Assembly (NCBI RefSeq): GCF_947507565.1
Contig: NC_089193.1
Span: 1,116,001-1,180,000 of the forward strand
Reading direction: 5' to 3'
Source: Oscarella lobularis
Taxonomy: Eukaryota; Porifera; Homoscleromorpha; Homosclerophorida; Oscarellidae
Length of the DNA: 64,000 bases
In this document: piece after piece, positions 56,479 to 64,000 of the stretch
How positions within the stretch are numbered: the first letter of the stretch is position 1
How the letters are laid out: each line of letters starts with the position of its first letter
Translations under genes and position numbers: made by a program
The notes under the pieces: model-generated
Databases searched by the model: none
What the model was told of the DNA's origin: nothing
The model's input: the letters and a program-made list of their open reading frames with translations, nothing else

Positions 56479-59400
56479 CTAACCAGGGAGCAGATGCGTC
56501 GTCTCCGTCTTGCGTGCAAAGGGGGCGGAACCGTACAAAGAAAACTGGTTAGGGTCGACGAGGCAATTTTCTTGCACGACATCCACAGTGGCTGGTCCAT
56601 CTAAACAAAAAATCTATATGTACTTCATACTCACGTAAAACTCACTCAGTGAGAAGTGCTCGTCCCTCTGAATTTCACTTCTTGCATTTTCGATGGCGTG
56701 CTTCAGTGCAAGCAAACAGGAGCAAGACATGCACATGGGCGGCTCTCCAACAGCTAGAAAACGGTAAAATATTAGTTCCTCGTAAAACCCCCACCCTTGC
56801 CTTTGGATCGAAGAATGCCGAGCGGATTTGGTGCATCTTTAAGAAACGCAATTCTGAAGTCAGCAGGGATATCCTTCGAAGACGGCGGCTTGTATTCCTG
56901 TATATGCACGAGCTCAATTTAGAAGCTACAATTACAACGTAGCACCTACCCAAGTGTTCGAGGTCAGCAGCGTTCCCGTAGTGGGATCTCGAACGAAATG
57001 CTCGGTCAACCAATAGCCGATGCCCATTGCAAAAGCCCCTTGAGCTTGTCCAACGTCAATTTCAGGATTCATGCTACGATAAAAAGAGTTTGGCTAGCGT
57101 AGATGACTATTTGACGTGTACCTCTCTCCACAGTCATACAACATGTCTGTGCGAATTAGTTCGTGTTCGCCTGTCAGCACGTCGAGTTCCACTTCGGTGC
57201 AAGTGACGCCATACGTGCAATAGCTGAACGGTTGCCTTGAAGTCACATCCACCCTTTCAAACACATCAATTATTAACGGTGTTCATAAATAAAGAACTTC
57301 TCACCAGCCTTCAGCAGTGAGATTAATTCCCATTTTGTAGCTCTGCTCAACCACCTGTGGCCAAGTCGCTGTGGCCGGTAGTTTGGCCCTGGCCGCCTTC
57401 ATTCTGTCATTAAGCACTTGGCAGGCAGAAAGAATAGCCTGAAAATGAGTGAAAAAAAGAAGAGGAAAGAGAATCGCGGACATACCGCGCAGTTTAGCTC
57501 ACTGCCAACGCTGCCACCCGTCGTACTGTCTAAAGATATCAAGTCGTCTGCTTTACCATTCAAAAGGTGCGAACCCCTATGCTTACTATTTGCACCAATC
57601 AATGAATACGATGGCTTGATTTTGATTAGGCTTATATCGTCGACGCCCAAAGTAGACGCGGCCACTTGGACAATCTTAGACCACAAGCCCTCGATTCAAT
57701 TACGTGCACGTCGTATTTATCTACCTTGGTATTGAGACCCTGTCCCATTTCTATACCTCCCGTCGATATAGCAACCGATCCGTCCCCAGCATAGGCGGAT
57801 ATCACACAAGTGAAGGGAGCCCCACTTAGAATAACTCCAAATTTCAAAGGAACAACGGAAAGACCTTTCTTCTTCCAACGGTTCTCCTTCACGAGAATTA
57901 AAGGATCGAAGACTGCCTCTCGTCATTATTTACCTTGTTGAACGTTTGAATGGCTGCACTTCGCGTTTGGAAGTCGCTCGACGTAATCAGTTGAGTCCAC
58001 AGCGAGGAAATGCTGCAGTAGGGCAACTGCTGCCCATACGGCGTGATCTGCCCCTTCTGATATAAATTTATCACTCGAACTTCCTCCGGCGTCTTTCCCA
58101 AAGTCTTGGCAACGTGCTCCATAATTGACTCCATAGCAAAAATCGACGGCACCGAACCTAATAAGAAAGTGAAAAAGGAAGAAAAAGTAGTCCCTTGCTG
58201 GTACCAACCAGGGGATCGGCATGCAGTGTTGCTCGGCGTGTGGGTCTTGTACGCTTTGCTGATCACTTTCCAGTGAGGACAGTAATAGGCTAAATAACGA
58301 AATGACGGAAGGCATCTATTGGCCATCCTTCTCTCAGTTAACCATTGTCAAAGAAGACGTCGTAGAGAAATAGAATATCTCCATTTGCCGTAAATCCGCA
58401 GTCGGCCGAAACGGAAACAATCACGGCGTTGAGTTTTCCATCGTCGTCAAATCCAATCTATTAATTAAACAGACATTAGAAGTTAGAGGAGACTCTTCGC
58501 TACTCCATTGATTACCTGATACTCTGACAAATAGGAAGGCCGACAACCAAGCATTCGCATATTCGAGTCGATGTCCATCAGCACGCGAACAGGTCTGTCA
58601 GGCAATCAATTTTATTCGGAGTACCTTATGCGAAATCCCGACGTTCGTCACCTTTTCACGACCGAAGCGGCGAGAGCGGCACCGCACGAAATTTGCTGCG
58701 CGTTGTTGATCTTTCCGCCGTAGCCACCGCCAATTCTTTTGACGCTAACGTTCACGCTGACGAAGACGAGACGTTTCATTCATCGTCTCTGGCATTTCCT
58801 ACTGACTTGCCTGCTCTCCGTTATGCCCAGTACCTGCGCAATTGCCCTTTGGCAATGATCAACGTATTGCGTCGACGATACAACGTCGTAGCCGTCTTCG
58901 ACAGGTACAACGAGAGCCCTCTATAGAAGACAAAGACAATCGATTTTGCACAGTACAGATGAAAAGCCGTGCCTGGGTCTCCATATAGAAATGATACTGA
59001 GGACCGCAAAATATTTCACCGGATATTTGATGCTTACTGCTCTTCAATGCATCTTTTCGTAATTGAAACGTTCCGTTAATGCGAAGAAAAACGTCATTTC
59101 AGCCTATTACCCATTGGGTCCCCATCTCCTGATATGACTGGGGTCGAAGTGTTTAGCAGCGTGCCGGCTTGAATCGCTTCCTTGATCGTCAGCACAAGCG
59201 GTCCGAGGGACTTGTACGTTCCTTTGACGGCTAACGCTGCCGCGTTCGCGTGAGCCTGAGTGTCCGCCACGACCATTCCCAACGCTTGGCCGGAAAATTC
59301 CACAGTCGATCCGACGGGGACAAAGAGCTAAATAATAATAATAAATAAACCAAGAGAATATTATGTTCTATAGAGACTGTGTACAGGTTCAGCGTACTGA

Positions 59401-62400
59401 GAAACGACCACGTCTTTTGGCCTCCAATTGTTTTCAGCCGGAATATCACTGGGCAGGACGACTCGCAGTACACCAGGCATAGCCTTGGGAAACGAAGGTA
59501 AAAAATGAAATTTCTAGATACAGTACCGTTCAAAAGCTTTAGCCTCCTACGCTATCTGGTCATTGTTGTGATCTACTCTGACGATGATTAAGTTAAACAG
59601 TCAGCGTAAAGCCAACTTCGAACTGAGGCCCCTTTTCTAATGTAAGAGATGCGTCGTTTGACCGTTAAAATGTCAAAAAACGCGTCTCCTTCACGTAGCA
59701 AATTTTTAAAAATTTAAAAAAAAGGTTACGACACTTGATACAAATCTCACGGAAGACGGTGCTATGGAGATTTATCCGGTATCAGAGGTATCTCACAGGC
59801 GCAGCGGAACTATTGGACTAGGAAGGCCGGAGCCCTTGTCAAGTGAGGAGAATGACCGGCCACCGGGCAGTGGTCAAACCCTTGGGGAGAGTTTCCAACT
59901 CCCTTCTATCCTAGCCAAGAGCTCATGCTCCTGCTACTGATAGGTATATGGAAACGCTGGGTATATATACAACAACCCTGCCTGGGTCACTTCCACTGCA
60001 GCTGTTCGCCACAAAAAGTGCGCTGATCGAACTAAAACCACTCTCAATCGACCGCAAATACGTTTCTGACCACAACCGCGAATGAATTTTGTCGCAAATC
60101 AATCTAGAAACGCGAAAAAACGAAAATAAAACGCGTGCCACGTACGCAAAACACGCCCTGTCACGCTACACATGACGTCAGTTGTAAGACGCATGACAAA
60201 ATGGTCTATACGAGCAAGTAGAGGCGAAAAATCAGCCGCGAAGTCAATTGGAGATCTATTCTAAAGACATTCAGTCGCTATTTGGACGCGAAAAGCGAAC
60301 GGATACGAAGAAACGGCAATGCGCTGGGTCAGCAAAATCAAGGCGCTACATGTCGGCTCTATCTATAGCAGTTGAACGTGCGCTACACAAATGAACATCA
60401 AGCGGGAGAAGGATTTCTCAAGGACGCCTAAACTTTTGAACGATACTGTAGATATATATAGTCTCTTGCCGTAGCGGCCGATGTATCCAGAAAAACCAGA
60501 GTGGAATTAGCCTACGTCAGACAGAATTTTCAATCGTAATCCACTTGTTGCTGCATTAATGGTCTTCCAAACCTGTGTGGAAAGAATAAAAGCTCCGTGA
60601 ACTTCATTTGGATAGGACGGAATGTCGTTGAGGTACTGAGCCTCTCCTGACGCCTGCAATTGTCTAATTTTCAATGGAAAATACGACTACGTTCTCGTGC
60701 AAACCTGCAGGGTAGCCGTAATCTTTGGCATGGGCTGCGTGAGCGGATATTTCGACGAATCCGAGCTATAGGTTTCAATTCCCGAGCTCAAAGGGCGATC
60801 GATGCTTCCAGAAGCTGACGCGAGCCGAGCCGAAACGCCTGGCACAACAGACAAGTAGAACTAAGGAAGACAAGACTCAAAACTATTAGTGCCAAATCCC
60901 AGCGTGATGATGACGTGCCTTATAAAAGAGAGACATAGCCAAGGACTTGCGATAGTCAGCACTAGAAGATGCTGGCGGCGAACGCGGCTTGATTTCAAAT
61001 GAAAGACACGTTAACGCTCCTAGAATCAAAAAATCAGTAACCATGTGCCAAAAACGAGTAAGAAAGGAAAACTAGAGCCTTAGTCTGTTGTACCCTTGAG
61101 CGTGTCAAGCTGCTTGAGATCTTTTCCAATCAGATACTTTTCCGTTGACGTTGCTCGATACTTGAGACATCGAACAATAATCGTATAGACTATTCGTCGA
61201 GATTAGCTCCGTTTGGCCTTACCGTGCGCGCGGCTATGCCACCGTAGACAAAGCACATTCCCGACGGACTAAGCTTCGATCCCGATTCGGTCACTTTCAT
61301 AGAAAATCCCGCGTTGACGTAGGCGTGAGCGTTCTGGTAGCGAGGCATGATTTTGTACGCTGCAAATTTTTCATCGGTGTCTTCAGCCGGAATCATAAGA
61401 CTGACAATCATCTATTGCACGAGCACTACTTATTGTATCATGCGTTCTTTCTTGCAACAACTTACTTTTGACGTCATGTCAGTAACAAGAAACTCGGCAA
61501 TATCGTATTCTTTTGCCTCGGCGCCTTCAACTAAATTCGAGATTTTCGTTTGCATGCGAAATTTGAAAATGTATAGTATTTTGAACCGATGTTGAGAGAT
61601 GCTCCTGCAGCCTGCATGATCGTGAGAACGTCCGAGGGAAAGTCGTCGTGAATGTGAGAAAGCATTATATTGCCAGCCCACGTTCCAACCTAGAGCACTT
61701 GTACCTACCACCATCTAAGCTAAAACGCTAATATAGGCTCACATTTCTGACAGGAAAATTTGCAATCTGAGAGTGAGACTTTATAGTTTGACCATATCAA
61801 TCTCATGATGAATACCTTGAGTAAATGTTGTGCCAATGCATCGAACTTTCCTCCCGACTGACTATTTTCCATAAGAACGTCAATCAAATTCGACAGCGTC
61901 ACTGCAGCTCCAACGGTCAAGTATTTCCCAGTTGAATTTTCCCCAACCTAACGAGGACACGTAATGCAAGGCAGATACCTACTTCACATAACAACGCACA
62001 GACACCGTCTGAAGAGCCTCAATATTCATCAAAGAAACGCGAACTGGTGGAGACGGTTCAAACTTAAACACACCTTAGTCAGACGAAAGAGTTGACAATT
62101 GATTATAAGGTGCTTGATCTGCCTCTTACCCTTTCCTGTATCTCCAGCCACAAGAGCTATTCCAGAACTCCTGTACGTTTGCAGGAGTGAAAGTGCATCG
62201 TCAACGTTGGCCGGTGCAAACCACGTTGAACCGTCGGGAGTCAGAATCTGCTTCACTGTTGTCAAAGAATTTCTTGCACACTTTTGGTTACAGCCGTTGC
62301 AGTTCTCGCTGCACGCCGAAATATCCTAAAAAAACAGACGTCTGTTCAGAGACGATTCAATCGACAAGATTATTGCCTACTTCGACGTCAATAGGATGTT

Positions 62401-63274
62401 CATCTGCCGCAAACGTCGCCATAGCATCGAGAATACCTCGATACCCTGTAGCAATACCCCAATTAGAAAACATATGCTGCTATCGTAATATCGTGGCTCA
62501 GTGCACATATGTACCTGTGCATCTACATATATTTCCGTCAAATTGATCTTCGATCTCCTGCTTCGTTGGCTTGGAATTGTTCTTCAAAAGACTGTACATG
62601 GACATGACCATGCCAGGCGAGCAGAATCCGCACTGGCTGCCATTGTGCTGAGCCAAACGCGCCTGAATGGGATGAAAACCGGCTGACGAACTAAAAGAAC
62701 ATGATTGCATAAAAAAATTCCAACTCGATTCCACGACGTACTTTCCGATGCCTTCAGTCGTTTGAAAAGAGCACGAATTTGCAGACAAAATCGGAAATAA
62801 ACACTACAAAAGAACGCGTGTCAAATACCAGAGAAAAAATAATAAATTAAATTGAACTACTGAATTGACAGCTATCGTCGTTTCTTTTTTCGTTATTGGA
62901 TCGTTTCGAGTGAGAGCGACGACGCAGGCACCACAGCCGCCCTCCTGGCACATGTGCTTCGTTCCTTTCAGACTCGGTTGCGACTTGAGCCAATCGTTCA
63001 ACGTCAGCGACGGCGACGCGTTTTCGACCGTATACGAGGTGTCGTTCACGCGAAAAGTGACGCTAGTCAGCGGTTGGACGCCATTCGACGTCGATTTGGC
63101 TCGAAATGAGACCGAGTTGCTGCAGTGGGGGCATTGGCCTCGATATTTTCCCACTGCGACGATATCCGACCCCGGTTTGAGTCTGAAAAGGTTTATGAGC
63201 AACTTCAGGAAGCAGCGGAATACGTTCGCTTGCCTTGTTCGGCAGAAAGGACACGAAAACGCTGGAGTACTCAT
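56479..63274 (-). CDS. AOX: Aldehyde oxidase / xanthine dehydrogenase family molybdo-flavoenzyme, full length
   Basis: The first 2Fe-2S domain has CQEGGCGACVVALTR, and the second has CGFCSPGMVMSMYSLL with GNICRCTGTY. The FAD domain includes LTPDGSTWFAPANVDDALSL and FAAYKIMPRYQNAHAYVNAG. The molybdopterin domain has GEAQYLNDIP, the GQALGMVVAD segment, VKRIGGGYGGKINNAQQ, SNTACRSPGSVPSIFAMESI, GGIEMGQGLNTK and GEPPMCMSCSCLLALKHA with the catalytic Glu. The SNTACRSPG form, instead of NTAFRGFGG, is the one seen in many invertebrate aldehyde oxidases, so I favour aldehyde oxidase over xanthine dehydrogenase. The enzyme oxidises aldehydes or N-heterocycles in the cytosol. The frame extends before the ferredoxin domain to an ATG at 63272-63274 and includes CPFC and CPHC pairs, so the start is uncertain. 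The stop is CTA 56479-56481. A transposon-like insertion sits in one intron. Confidence 0.88.
56534..59375. repeat. Right copy of the ~2.8 kb segmental duplication
   Basis: The 3' half of the full aldehyde oxidase gene, nearly identical to 50618-53444. Differences are scattered substitutions and small intron indels. Just past the left edge the C termini differ: here the frame continues LYGSAPFARKTETTHLLPG, while the other copy stops after FSL. Confidence 0.88.
59521..60448. mobile_element. Non-autonomous Tc1/mariner-like element (MITE) in an aldehyde-oxidase intron
   Basis: The left end CAGTACCGTTCAAAAGCTTT and the right end, read on the other strand as CAGTATCGTTCAAAAGTTTA, are inverted copies that match at almost every position. 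Both ends are flanked by TA (59519-59520, 60449-60450), the target duplication of Tc1/mariner elements. The interior of 928 bases has no transposase frame. The host intron is otherwise short, so the element explains its length. Confidence 0.8.
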
Positions 63275-63366
63275 GCTTTTGTTTATGCTGGCCACGTGAC
63301 TAAGACCACACAGTACAATTGATTTATTACATACATGTATAATCCTCTCTGCTGCAAGTGTTCGAG

Positions 63367-64000
63367 TTACATAATACAACATCCAGCCTCCTGCTTCTTC
63401 TTCTTCTTCTTTTCTCTCTCTGCCATCAGCTTTTCGTATTCCTCCAAGTCTTTGAAATAGGAAGGAGGCGGATATTGATTTTCGTCGACGTAGCGCAGAT
63501 TGTCGCCTTCGAGCAGTTTGAATTCCGGACGCCGTTGCATCGCCGAGTGGTTGGTTGCAATGAAGTGAAGACACCAGTCGCCGAGCTGTCGAGCATTGTG
63601 CATCTGACACGTCAAAAGCAAACCTAAAAAACGAATGAAAATGCTCGTACTGTAAAAGAGATGCACTGCTATTATACCTATGACGTCAATATCTGCTTCA
63701 GCTATGCGATTCGTCGTCGCTCTGTCGACTTCCTTGGTAATGTAGAGCTCGCAGAGAGTGACGAGACGGGGCAAACAGAACTGATTAGCCACGACGAGAA
63801 GACCAACAGAATCAGTGTCTTCAATAGGAGCGTGATCAGTGTAGAGATACTCGAGCAAAGCGAGAAAACATTCGAGCGACGTGCTACTAATCTCAACCTA
63901 AAAAAGAATGATTCTGAGAGCAAGCAGGGGGAGAGGGGCTCCTCCTCTTACCTCCTTCGTACGACTTTCCGCAAAACTTCCGCCGAACATTGCCGCCATG
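63367..64000 (-). CDS. RHOBTB: RhoBTB GTPase, C-terminal part, ending in a CaaX box
   Basis: Three exons are in view (63950-64000, about 63678-63898, 63367-63624). They encode MAAMFGGSFAESRTKE, then EISSTSLECFLALLEYLYTD and LLVVANQFCLPRLVTLCELY, which is the second BTB domain and its BACK-like follow-on, then QMHNARQLGDWCLHFIATNH and NQYPPPSYFKDLEEYEKL. This matches RHOBTB1/2 (QFHNAHQLAAWCLHHICTN). The protein ends with a lysine run and GCCIM, a CaaX prenylation motif. RhoBTB proteins are atypical Rho GTPases that act as Cullin-3 adaptors. The GTPase domain and first BTB lie beyond the right edge. The stop at 63367-63369 is about 90 bases upstream of the aldehyde oxidase start on the same strand. 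Confidence 0.9.

Noticed and set aside
63275-63610. Extension of the aldehyde oxidase frame upstream of 63274
   Set aside because: The open frame continues, but it overlaps the well-supported 3' exon of RhoBTB in another frame and shows no homology.
1-64000. Bacterial or viral contamination of the window
   Set aside because: Spliceosomal introns and animal gene families occur across the whole window; no prokaryotic operon or viral gene was seen.

Overview
The window is eukaryotic nuclear DNA. Almost every gene is split by short GT-AG introns (about 50-75 bases), and the genes are packed tens to a few hundred bases apart. The gene content is animal: a ciliary dynein assembly factor, WSTF/BAZ1B, an animal-type p24 cargo receptor, a RIG-I-like receptor and EGF-rich receptors with GON, WSC and glycine-rich modules. 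A compact, intron-rich, early-branching metazoan fits best, and I favour a sponge (perhaps a homoscleromorph). That is an inference, not something a single marker proves.

Layout from left to right: GID8 (-, cut by the window edge) head-to-head with intronless TNPO3 (+); two tandem LC8-type dynein light chains (-); a repeat-rich stretch of about 2.7 kb without a recognisable gene; DNAAF1 (-) head-to-head with RPS11 (+); a mitochondrial HMG-box protein with four boxes (-); two tandem prenylcysteine-oxidase-like genes ending in KRDEL (-), the second carrying a 2-base frameshift and lying head-to-head with intronless H6PD (+); ELP5 (-); two tandem giant multidomain receptors of about 10 kb each (-); BAZ1B/WSTF without a PHD finger (-); a p24/TMED gene (-); a 276-residue protein that looks like an IL-1-family beta-trefoil pro-cytokine (-), head-to-head with a RIG-I-like receptor carrying a death effector domain instead of CARDs (+); a truncated aldehyde-oxidase copy, an assembly gap and a kinase-like gene; a full aldehyde oxidase with a Tc1/mariner-like insertion in an intron (-); and the 3' part of RHOBTB (-).

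The most striking unit is 46.6-50.5 kb. A DED-helicase-RD RNA sensor and an IL-1-like beta-trefoil protein have start codons only 95 bases apart on opposite strands. The beta-trefoil protein has no signal peptide, and an Asp-Ala bond lies just where a pro-domain would be cut. Read together, this could be a compact sensor-cytokine module in a basal animal. The second point of interest is the receptor pair (18.7-39.1 kb): GON, EGF, Cys-rich, FN2, LamG-like, Gly-rich, WSC, CBM6-like and a long EGF stalk, then one membrane span and two NPIY motifs in the tail. Four divergent gene pairs share very short promoters, and CACGTG boxes recur close to the start codons.
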